Below are positions 1 through 5,032 of a stretch of 5,032 nucleotides of DNA, piece after piece. A program made the position numbers and the translations under genes. The first letter of the stretch is position 1. Each line of letters begins with the position of its first letter. The notes under the pieces were generated by a model. The model was not told the DNA's origin, searched no databases, and was given only the letters and a program-made list of their open reading frames with translations. The DNA is from Synechococcales cyanobacterium PMM_0036. GTDB taxonomy: Bacteria; Cyanobacteriota; Cyanobacteriia; Elainellales; Elainellaceae. The stretch lies in assembly GCA_949127645.1 (NCBI GenBank), contig CASBQM010000023.1, positions 1 to 5,032 on the forward strand. Reading direction: 5' to 3'.

Positions 1-735
1 CAACTGCTTCTGGTCATGACAGTGAGGGCACCAATAGGCTCCATACATCTTGGCTCCAATGCTAGTCAAATGCCGCGCAAGCTGAATTTCCGATTGACCC
101 GAAAGCGTCGTGATCGCCGGTCCAATCTGGCCCGAAGCATTCGTATCGGCAACAGCAGAGCCATTGACGTTCGCATACACGCCTAACGTCCCCACGATCG
201 TCACCATGCTTACGATCACCCCCGTGAAGAAAAGCTGTCCCACATCTTCCCAATCGCGACCAAACAGCGTCAGCACAAACAGGGTCAGGGCAAAAATAGC
301 GGAGGCGAGACAGTAATAGCACAGCCCTTTGGCACCATAAAGCGCAACATACTGAGAAAACATGACATACATCAAATAGCTGCTAAACACCAGCATCGCC
401 GTTGCGCCCGCAAACAGCAGCAGCCAAGTTTGATTTTCCAGCTTCGATCGCAGCGATCGCTCCTTATCGGGATTGACTGCCAGCGGCACCAGAGCAAAAG
501 CAGCCATGCCCACATAAGCCAACAGCCCAAACAGCGCCAAGGGCAACCCAAAAACAGTGGCATACGGACCAGACAACACCTGTTCACAGCCGCTAGTCGG
601 GCAGACTGTTTCACCCCCAAACAGCTTAGTTGCAGTGATATATCCCGTATTAAGTGCCCCTAGGATAGCAACCGCAGCAATCAAATACCGCGATTGACGA
701 TACATCCAGGGAATTTGACGACGACGGCTAGTCAT
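1..735 (-). CDS. VKOR-thioredoxin fusion protein, membrane disulfide-forming enzyme (3' end beyond the window edge)
   Basis: The first 245 codons are visible, reading leftward from ATG at 735, and the frame is still open at base 1. The protein is a vitamin K epoxide reductase homologue fused to a thioredoxin-like domain. This family oxidises its Trx partner by passing electrons to a membrane quinone, which makes disulfides in lumenal or periplasmic proteins. Seen: about five hydrophobic segments (near residues 17-36, 61-83, 104-124, 138-158 and 168-188); the loop cysteine pair C45 and C50 in CPTSGCEQVL; the family stretch ending FGLPLALFGLLAY; the quinone-site CxxC as CYYC (139-142); then a soluble linker and the thioredoxin motif AYWCPHCHDQKQ (C236, C239), just before the edge. 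A GGAG at 740-743 lies 4 nt upstream of the ATG; Met11 is a less likely start. Cyanobacterial and chloroplast (LTO1) homologues are about 300 residues or longer, so roughly the last quarter is missing. Assignment is firm; substrates are not visible. Confidence 0.93.
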   Translation of the reverse strand, partial: MTSRRRQIPWMYRQSRYLIAAVAILGALNTGYITATKLFGGETVCPTSGCEQVLSGPYATVFGLPLALFGLLAYVGMAAFALVPLAVNPDKERSLRSKLENQTWLLLFAGATAMLVFSSYLMYVMFSQYVALYGAKGLCYYCLASAIFALTLFVLTLFGRDWEDVGQLFFTGVIVSMVTIVGTLGVYANVNGSAVADTNASGQIGPAITTLSGQSEIQLARHLTSIGAKMYGAYWCPHCHDQKQL

Positions 736-930
736 AAGGCTCCAATTGCAAGCGGCTTCAGAGAGAGCAATGTAAAAATTCAGGTTTAGCCGTTAATTAA
801 CGATCGGCTTACCGTAATTCATTCTGACTCAAGCTTAAACATAAAGTGCCCTATTCTGGGATCTTAAGGAACACGTAAGGTTCGTGCTAAATAAACCTAC
901 CTGCTAAACAAACCTACCTGCTAAACAAAC
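736..930. other. Intergenic region between btpA and the VKOR fusion gene
   Basis: This 195-bp gap separates two leftward genes. It contains most of a 17-bp tandem repeat on its right side (885-933) and a perfect 12-bp palindrome at 791-802. I see no stem followed by a T-run on the minus strand, so read-through from btpA into the VKOR gene is possible. The minus-strand hexamers TTAAGA and TATGTT, 18 nt apart, are too weak to call a promoter. No coding frame is convincing. Confidence 0.6.
791..802. other. 12-bp perfect palindrome upstream of the VKOR fusion gene
   Basis: CGTTAATTAACG is its own reverse complement and lies 56 bp upstream of the VKOR-fusion start codon. It is flanked by GCCG (789-792) and CGGC (805-808), so the symmetry extends imperfectly outward. 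A dimeric regulator could bind such a site, but it matches no operator I can name and could be chance in AT-rich intergenic DNA. Confidence 0.25.
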
Positions 931-933
931 CTA
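885..933. repeat. 17-bp direct tandem repeat, about 2.9 copies
   Basis: Three adjoining units begin at 885, 902 and 919, each reading TGCTAAACAAACCTACC on the plus strand. The first has T for C at 892, and the third matches for 15 bases, through 933, then diverges. The third copy covers the btpA stop codon (931-933, TAG on the minus strand), so the array sits exactly at the 3' end of btpA. The near identity of the units points to recent expansion by slippage or duplication. No function is evident. Confidence 0.85.
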
Positions 934-1818
934 TGTTGAGATTGATACCCCTGCAACCGACGGAGCCGCTAACGGAGGAGCGGCGATCGCCCCTTCCGGT
1001 TTGACCACCCCCTGAATCGCCAGACTGCGACGCATAGACTCTACAAACTGGCTCACCCGAATTGGATCGATCGGCTGGTCAATTTTGCCGCGCCGCTTCA
1101 GAGAGCTAGACACAATCACCCCATCTGCGGCTTGAATAAGCTGGGGGATATTCTCCCAGCTTGCGCCGCTGCCGATAAACACCGGAGTGCCGTTAGCGGC
1201 AGCACTCGCAAGCTCCAAATCCTCTAGAGTTGGCGGACTCCCCGTCGCCCAGCCCGACAGAATCACCCCATCCGCCAAGCCCCGATCGATCGTTTCCTGA
1301 ACTGCGGTCGTCAAATTAGGAGAACCCAGCGGGCGGGCGTGTTTCACCAGCACATCTGCAAAAATCTTGACATCACTACCTAGCTCCCGCCGATAGCGCA
1401 ACAGCGTGTGGGCTTCTCCCTCAATTAAGCCCTGATCAGTTGCCATAATGCCCGTCAACACATTCACTCGAATAAATTGAGCCTGAGTGCAGGTGGCGAT
1501 CGCAATCGCGCTCCGAGCGTCATTTCGTAGAACGTTTAACCCGATCGGCAACGTCACCAAATTCATCAAGCGCTGCACCACTAGAGTCATGGCGCTCACC
1601 ACAGCCGGATCAACACAGCTTTTGGCAAACGGTGCATCAAAGAAATTTTCGACGATGATGGCATCTACGCCTCCAGAGGCGAGTGCCGTAGCTTCCTGCT
1701 CAGCCCGATCAATGACTGCCTTAAGACTGCCACCCCAGCGAGGAGAAGTAGGAAGCGGCAGCAAATGCACAACGCCAATTACAGGATTTACGGTTTTAAA
1801 GGTTTGTTTCAAGTCCAC
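931..1818 (-). CDS. btpA: BtpA family photosystem I biogenesis protein
   Basis: BtpA is an extrinsic thylakoid-membrane protein that in Synechocystis 6803 is needed to accumulate or stabilise photosystem I reaction-centre proteins, notably at low temperature. Its fold is related to TIM-barrel enzymes (BtpA/SgcQ family), but no reaction is established. The start used here is GTG at 1816-1818, giving 295 residues beginning (M)DLKQTFKTVNPVIGVVHL, close to the size I recall for the family. The frame is also open to TTG at 1858-1860 (309 residues), but neither start has a ribosome binding site. Numbered from the GTG: IGVVHLLPLP 14-23, VENFFDAPF 56-64, GLNVLRND 93-100, FIRVNVLTG 115-123, ADVLVKHARPL 154-164, GVILSGWATGSPP 184-196, FIGSGASWEN 214-223 and GVIVSSSLKR 233-242. 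The last 25 or so residues are Ala/Pro-rich and probably disordered. It is followed after 195 bp by the VKOR fusion gene on the same strand. Family assignment is firm; the start is not. Confidence 0.93.
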   Translation of the reverse strand: MDLKQTFKTVNPVIGVVHLLPLPTSPRWGGSLKAVIDRAEQEATALASGGVDAIIVENFFDAPFAKSCVDPAVVSAMTLVVQRLMNLVTLPIGLNVLRNDARSAIAIATCTQAQFIRVNVLTGIMATDQGLIEGEAHTLLRYRRELGSDVKIFADVLVKHARPLGSPNLTTAVQETIDRGLADGVILSGWATGSPPTLEDLELASAAANGTPVFIGSGASWENIPQLIQAADGVIVSSSLKRRGKIDQPIDPIRVSQFVESMRRSLAIQGVVKPEGAIAAPPLAAPSVAGVSIST

Positions 1819-1830
1819 TGGTCTAAGATA

Positions 1831-1855
1831 GATATCGGGCGAATTGATATCGGGC
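1831..1855. repeat. 10-bp direct repeat at the btpA 5' end
   Basis: GATATCGGGC occurs at 1831-1840 and again at 1846-1855, a period of 15 bp. Each copy contains the palindrome GATATC. If btpA starts at TTG 1860, the repeat encodes the duplicated tripeptide Pro-Asp-Ile. If it starts at GTG 1818, the repeat lies in the untranslated leader and could be an operator. Confidence 0.6.
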
Positions 1856-1865
1856 TTCAAGCATA

Positions 1866-1883
1866 TTTACAGAAATTTACGTG
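1866..1883 (+). promoter_or_regulatory. HLR1-like direct repeat, possible RpaB site upstream of btpA
   Basis: TTTACAGA, two bases, then TTTACGTG resembles the cyanobacterial HLR1 element, two imperfect copies of (G/T)TTACA(T/A)(T/A) separated by 2 bp. About 13 of 16 informative positions agree. HLR1 is bound by the response regulator RpaB and is found at photosystem I and high-light genes, so a site next to btpA would make sense. The second half-site is degenerate, AT-rich DNA gives chance matches, and no btpA promoter was placed relative to it. Confidence 0.2.
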
Positions 1884-2077
1884 AAGCAGAGGTTTCCCCT
1901 CTACTCCTTAAATTTACTCTAACAGTGTGCCTCCGACCTGAGCGATCGCAATCGAACTGTGTCGTAGGATATTTGTTATCGAAGTATTTGTGTTAAGATT
2001 GTTGTACTTCCTGCTTGAGACGGGCTGAGCTTGATTGTTAAGGGTTTGGGTTGAGTCCCTAGATCTAAGGTTCAGTC

Positions 2078-2106
2078 TTGAGAGTTTTGAAGTCACCCCT
2101 TAAAAT
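2078..2106 (+). promoter_or_regulatory. Sigma70/SigA-type promoter for the rimO-helicase operon
   Basis: A -35 box TTGAGA (2078-2083, 5 of 6 to consensus) is followed by a 17-bp spacer and a -10 box TAAAAT (2101-2106, 5 of 6). Transcription would begin near 2112-2115, leaving a leader of about 170 nt before the rimO ATG. It is the best-scoring promoter pair I found in the window, and its orientation fits the rightward genes. Confidence 0.55.
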
Positions 2107-2163
2107 AAGTTACGCCTGAAACAAGCCGCCGCGCCAATCCGTGCGATTGCAGTTAACGATGCC

Positions 2164-2180
2164 TCCCAACTCAGTTGGGA
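2164..2180 (+). other. Stem-loop in the rimO-helicase 5' leader
   Basis: TCCCAAC (2164-2170) pairs perfectly with GTTGGGA (2174-2180) around a three-base loop TCA. It lies about 50 nt inside the predicted transcript and about 100 nt before the rimO start. No T-run follows, so it is not a classic intrinsic terminator. It could be a transcript-stability element, a protein-binding site or part of a leader-derived small RNA. Confidence 0.5.
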
Positions 2181-2185
2181 CAGCT

Positions 2186-2203
2186 CTAGAGACAGAAGTC
2201 TAG
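2186..2203 (+). other. Second, weaker stem-loop in the rimO leader
   Basis: CTAGA (2186-2190) can pair with TCTAG (2199-2203) around an 8-base loop, six bases after the stronger hairpin. An alternative pairing of AGAC (2190-2193) with GTCT (2198-2201) excludes it. The octamer AGAAGTCT in its 3' half (2194-2201) recurs at 2256-2263, close to the rimO start. Confidence 0.3.
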
Positions 2204-2281
2204 TCCGTTGATGAAGCGATCGCCACAATCAAAAAATTGGCTACTTTGTCACACTAGAAGTCTCAAAAAAACATCACCTGC

Positions 2282-3649
2282 ATGGGCAACAAACTCTCTA
2301 TTGCCGTCTCTCACTTAGGTTGCGAAAAAAACCGAATTGATACGGAGCATATGCTTGGCTTGCTAGTGCAAGCAGGCTATCAAGTTGACTCTAATGAAGA
2401 GTTAGCGGACTATGTTATTGTTAACACCTGTAGCTTCATCCAATCAGCGCGCGAAGAATCAGTTCGGACGCTAGTGGAGCTGGCAGAGGACAACAAAAAG
2501 ATCGTCATCACGGGCTGCATGGCACAGCACTTTCAGCAAGAGTTGCTAGACGCGATTCCGGAAGCTGTCGCCGTTGTAGGTACGGGTGATTATCATAAAA
2601 TTGTTGACGTGATTCAGCGAGCTGAGACAGGAGAACGGGTCAGCGAAATCTCCGCCGATCCGACCTATATTGCCGATGAAACGGTGCCTCGCTACCGGAC
2701 TACAACTGAGGGAGTTGCCTACTTACGGGTGGCAGAAGGCTGCGACTATCGCTGTGCCTTTTGCATCATTCCTCATTTGCGGGGTAATCAGCGATCGCGC
2801 TCCATCGAGTCGATTGTTGCCGAAGCCGAACAGTTAGCCGCCGAGGGCGTTCAGGAAATTATCCTGATCTCGCAGATCACCACCAACTACGGGCTAGATC
2901 TGTACGGCGAACCGAGGTTGGCAGAACTGCTCCGTGCCTTGGGCAAAGTGCAGGTGCCCTGGATTCGGATGCACTATGCCTACCCAACCGGGCTGACTCC
3001 GAAAGTGATTGAGGCAATGCGGGAAACGCCAAACGTGTTGCCCTATCTTGACCTGCCGCTTCAGCATTCTCACCCTGAGGTGCTGAAAGCCATGAACCGT
3101 CCTTGGCAAGGACAGGTCAATGACAAAACTATCGATCGCATTAAAGCCGCCCTACCCAACGCGGTTTTGCGAACGACCTTCATCGTGGGCTTCCCTGGCG
3201 AGACAGATGAGCATTTCCAACATTTGCTCCAGTTTGTCCAGCGCCATGAATTCGATCACGTTGGGGTGTTCACGTTCTCTCCCGAAGAAGGAACACCCGC
3301 CCATGAGATGCCCAACCAGATTTCGCAGGAAGTCATGGATGAGCGACGGGATGCCTTGATGACCGTGCAGCAGCCGATCTCGCTGCGAAAGAATCGGGCA
3401 GAAATCGGCAAAGTTGTGGATGTGTTGGTTGAACAAGAAAATCCTGAGACGGGGGAATTGGTGGGGCGATCGGCTCGCTTTGCGCCTGAAGTCGATGGAT
3501 TGGTCTATGTCCAGGGAGATGCGCGTCTGGGGTCGATGATTCCGGTAGCGATCGCCGATGCCGATGTCTATGACCTCTATGGTCACGTTGCCGATACTTC
3601 AACTCAATTGAGAGGCGCGATCAGCCGTGTCTCCGTTCATACGTCCTAG
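2282..3649 (+). CDS. rimO: Ribosomal protein S12 methylthiotransferase RimO
   Basis: RimO is a radical-SAM iron-sulfur enzyme that adds a methylthio group to the conserved aspartate of ribosomal protein uS12 (Asp88 in E. coli numbering). The 455 residues show the expected order. The N-terminal MTTase domain has cluster cysteines C14 (HLGCEKN), C50 (VNTCSF) and C79 (ITGCMA). The radical-SAM motif is C154, C158, C161 (EGCDYRCAFC). ISQITTNYG (196-204) is RimO-like rather than MiaB-like, although E. coli has Asp where this has Ile199. GFPGETDEHF starts at 303, and a TRAM RNA-binding domain spans about 372-440. Length is normal. ATG 2282 is the only possible upstream start, because an in-frame TAG at 2255-2257 precedes it with no other initiator between; there is no clear Shine-Dalgarno sequence. 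It is first in an operon with the helicase, 45 bp downstream. Confidence 0.96.
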   Translation: MGNKLSIAVSHLGCEKNRIDTEHMLGLLVQAGYQVDSNEELADYVIVNTCSFIQSAREESVRTLVELAEDNKKIVITGCMAQHFQQELLDAIPEAVAVVGTGDYHKIVDVIQRAETGERVSEISADPTYIADETVPRYRTTTEGVAYLRVAEGCDYRCAFCIIPHLRGNQRSRSIESIVAEAEQLAAEGVQEIILISQITTNYGLDLYGEPRLAELLRALGKVQVPWIRMHYAYPTGLTPKVIEAMRETPNVLPYLDLPLQHSHPEVLKAMNRPWQGQVNDKTIDRIKAALPNAVLRTTFIVGFPGETDEHFQHLLQFVQRHEFDHVGVFTFSPEEGTPAHEMPNQISQEVMDERRDALMTVQQPISLRKNRAEIGKVVDVLVEQENPETGELVGRSARFAPEVDGLVYVQGDARLGSMIPVAIADADVYDLYGHVADTSTQLRGAISRVSVHTS

Positions 3650-3694
3650 TTCCAGTCCATAGCTCAAAATTCACCCCCCTTAAAGGAGTTTTCA
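3650..3694 (+). promoter_or_regulatory. rimO-helicase intercistronic spacer with strong ribosome binding site
   Basis: This 45-bp spacer ends with AAAGGAG at 3682-3688, six bases before the helicase ATG at 3695, and it fixes that start. Just upstream is a run of six C (3674-3679). I see no terminator or promoter, so the helicase is probably made from the rimO transcript or a processed form of it. In Synechocystis the equivalent transcript is cleaved near this junction; whether that happens here cannot be read from the sequence. Confidence 0.75.
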
Positions 3695-5032
3695 ATGACG
3701 CTTTCGTTTAATAGTCTTGGTCTGTCTGAAACCGTTGTTCGCCACCTGGAAAAAACAGGATTTACAGAGCCGACAGCAATTCAGGCGCAAGCCATTCCTC
3801 ACCTGCTGGCAGGACGCGATGTCGTTGGTCAGGCGCAAACAGGCACAGGCAAAACAGCCGCTTTCTCGCTGCCCTTGCTGGAGCGGATTGACCTCAACAG
3901 CAATGCTGTTCAGGCGCTAATTCTTACCCCAACTCGTGAGCTAGCCGTTCAGGTTCACCAATCCATGCGCACCTTCAGCGAAGATCGCCGTCTGCAAATC
4001 CTGCCAATTTACGGCGGTCAGGCGATCGATCTACAAATCCGCCGTCTACAGCGCGGCGTTCAGGTGGTTGTGGGCACCCCCGGACGAGTGCTGGATCTGC
4101 TGAAGCGCGGCGATCTCAAGCTCAATCATCTCACCTGGCTGGTGCTTGATGAAGCGGACGAGATGCTAAACATGGGCTTCATCCAGGATGTCGAGAGAAT
4201 TCTGGCACAGGCTCCGGCAGAACGCCAAACCGCCTTCTTCTCGGCAACAATGGAGCCTTCTATTCGAGCTTTGGCAGCCAAGTTTCTGCGATCGCCTGTC
4301 ACCGTTACTGTCGAGCAGCCCAAGGCGGCTCCGACTCGCATTAACCAGATGGTGTATATCGTGCCACGCGGCTGGACGAAGAGTAGAGCGCTCCAGCCCA
4401 TCTTGGAAATGGAAGACCCAGAATCGGCTCTAATCTTTGTGCGTACTCGTAAGGCGGCGGCTGATCTAACTCGCCAGTTGCAATCCGCTGGGCACAGCGT
4501 CGATGAGTATCACGGCGATTTGAGCCAATCCCAGCGGGAGCGGCTGCTGCTTCGCTTCCGTCAGCGTCAGGTGCGCTGGGTTGTGGCGACCGATATTGCG
4601 GCTCGCGGTCTGCATGTAGAAGATCTGACCCATGTGATCAACTACGATATGCCCGACAGCGTTGAGAACTATGTTCACCGGATTGGGCGGACAGGTAGAG
4701 CAGGTAAGGAAGGCGTAGCCATTTCGCTGCTCCATGCTCTTGACAAGCGCAAGCTGCGAGATATCGAACACCACATTCGTCAGCGCTTGGAAATCGGCAC
4801 AATTCCTACTCGTGCCCAAATTGAGGCGCGTCATCTGCACAAACTGCAAGAACAACTCCGTGAAGCGCTTATCGGCGAACGCATGGCTTCCTTCTTGCCG
4901 ATCATCTCTCAACTCAGCGAGGAGTTTGATCCGCATACGATCGCGGCAGCGGCTCTGCAAATGGCGTATGACCAGATTCGCCCAAGCTGGATGCGGGTTG
5001 ATCAGCCAGGGAACGATGACGGAATGATGATG
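3695..5032 (+). CDS. crhR: CrhR/DeaD-type DEAD-box ATP-dependent RNA helicase (3' end beyond the window edge)
   Basis: This enzyme unwinds or anneals RNA using ATP; in cyanobacteria it is linked to cold and redox acclimation. The 446 visible codons contain every core motif: Q motif (F5, then PTAIQ 26-30), motif I AQTGTGKT 47-54, Ia PTRELAVQ 79-86, GG 107-108, Ib TPGR 128-131, II DEAD 152-155, III SAT 183-185, IV LIFVRTR 246-252, V TDIAARGLHV 299-308 and VI HRIGRTGR 328-335. Motif V has His307 where DEAD-box proteins normally have Asp (ARGxD). After residue 345 comes a charged, helical extension to about 430, then a Gly/Asp/Met stretch at the edge. CrhR of Synechocystis is about 490 residues, so a basic tail may lie outside. 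The start is set by AAAGGAG 6 nt upstream. The symbol rests on the rimO partnership as well as the sequence; another cyanobacterial DEAD-box paralogue is possible. Confidence 0.9.
   Translation, partial: MTLSFNSLGLSETVVRHLEKTGFTEPTAIQAQAIPHLLAGRDVVGQAQTGTGKTAAFSLPLLERIDLNSNAVQALILTPTRELAVQVHQSMRTFSEDRRLQILPIYGGQAIDLQIRRLQRGVQVVVGTPGRVLDLLKRGDLKLNHLTWLVLDEADEMLNMGFIQDVERILAQAPAERQTAFFSATMEPSIRALAAKFLRSPVTVTVEQPKAAPTRINQMVYIVPRGWTKSRALQPILEMEDPESALIFVRTRKAAADLTRQLQSAGHSVDEYHGDLSQSQRERLLLRFRQRQVRWVVATDIAARGLHVEDLTHVINYDMPDSVENYVHRIGRTGRAGKEGVAISLLHALDKRKLRDIEHHIRQRLEIGTIPTRAQIEARHLHKLQEQLREALIGERMASFLPIISQLSEEFDPHTIAAAALQMAYDQIRPSWMRVDQPGNDDGMMM

Larger units (their letters stand above)
1819..2281. 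other. Divergent intergenic region between btpA and rimO
   Basis: This stretch of over 400 bp holds the regulatory DNA for two divergent units. From left to right it contains a 10-bp direct repeat (1831-1855), a 13-codon leftward frame (1864-1823), an HLR1-like direct repeat (1866-1883), a weak hairpin (1888-1902, AGAGG/CCTCT) and a HIP1 octamer (1942-1949). Further right are a good rightward promoter (2078-2106) and the rimO leader with hairpins (2164-2203), a second HIP1 octamer (2216-2223), and two A-runs near 2231 and 2265. I could not place a btpA promoter with confidence. No protein-coding gene is supported here. Confidence 0.6.
453..4295. repeat. Dispersed HIP1 octamers (GCGATCGC), eight copies
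   Basis: Perfect palindromic octamers begin at 453, 983, 1496, 1942, 2216, 2791, 3548 and 4288. Two are in the btpA-rimO intergenic region and the rest are inside all four genes. A random 5-kb sequence would carry about 0.1. HIP1 (highly iterated palindrome) is a known hallmark of many cyanobacterial genomes and supports the taxonomic call. Confidence 0.95.

Noticed and set aside
372..663. Other-frame open frames on both strands inside the VKOR gene
   Set aside because: The minus-strand frame from 735 to 1 has the full set of VKOR and thioredoxin motifs, so the overlapping frames are by-products.
885..933. Short CRISPR array
   Set aside because: The 17-bp units abut directly with no spacers, and one overlaps a stop codon. 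It is a simple tandem repeat.
1888..1902. Intrinsic terminator at the AGAGG/CCTCT hairpin
   Set aside because: The stem has only five pairs, no T-run follows on either strand, and it lies between divergent genes where no transcript needs to end.
1914..2096. Leftward 60-codon open frame starting at GTG
   Set aside because: It has low-complexity, polar composition with no recognisable motif and no ribosome binding site, and it overlaps the rightward promoter. It looks like chance in an intergenic region.
2161..2225. tRNA-like stretch: ACTCAGTTGGGACAGC resembles a tRNA D-arm and is followed by a second stem
   Set aside because: There is no TΨC arm (no GTTCRANYC), the second stem has an 8-base loop, and no acceptor stem pairs around it. 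A plain leader hairpin explains it better.
3152..3602. Antisense frames of 144 and 89 codons inside rimO
   Set aside because: They lie opposite a well-conserved rimO coding region including the TRAM domain and show no family motifs. They are mirror images of its codon use.
4126..4960. Antisense frames opposite the RNA helicase
   Set aside because: The sense strand encodes unbroken helicase motifs through this interval, and the reverse frames have no recognisable domain or start signal.

Overview
The window looks like ordinary chromosome from a cyanobacterium. Eight perfect copies of the octamer GCGATCGC (HIP1) occur in 5 kb, where chance would give well under one. Three of the four genes (BtpA, a VKOR-thioredoxin fusion, and a rimO plus CrhR-type helicase pair) are characteristic of cyanobacteria. 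Base composition is moderate, slightly above 50% GC by eye. I see no insertion sequence, phage gene, CRISPR array, rRNA or tRNA.

Layout. Positions 1-735 (minus) hold the first 245 codons of a membrane VKOR-thioredoxin fusion; its C-terminal end lies off the left edge. Positions 736-930 are intergenic and carry a 17-bp tandem repeat that runs into the btpA stop codon. Positions 931-1818 (minus) are btpA, the photosystem I biogenesis factor; its start is uncertain and could be 1860. The roughly 420-460 bp divergent intergenic region up to 2281 holds a good sigma70-type promoter for the rightward genes, then a leader of about 170 nt with a perfect hairpin. Positions 2282-3649 (plus) are rimO. 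After 45 bp with a strong ribosome binding site, a CrhR/DeaD-type DEAD-box RNA helicase starts at 3695 and runs off the right edge with 446 codons visible.

How it fits together. The rightward pair matches the rimO-crhR operon studied in Synechocystis sp. PCC 6803, where the RNA helicase is cold- and redox-responsive and its transcript is processed between the cistrons. The leftward pair acts on thylakoid protein quality: BtpA stabilises photosystem I reaction-centre proteins, especially at low temperature, and the VKOR fusion makes disulfides on the lumenal or periplasmic side. A shared theme of photosystem assembly and cold acclimation is an inference from known gene roles, not something the DNA shows.

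No clearly undescribed system is present. The points most worth a second look are the structured rimO-crhR leader, a histidine in place of the usual aspartate in helicase motif V, the ambiguous btpA 5' end (TTG versus GTG, a 13-codon upstream frame, a direct repeat, an HLR1-like site), and the 17-bp tandem repeat.
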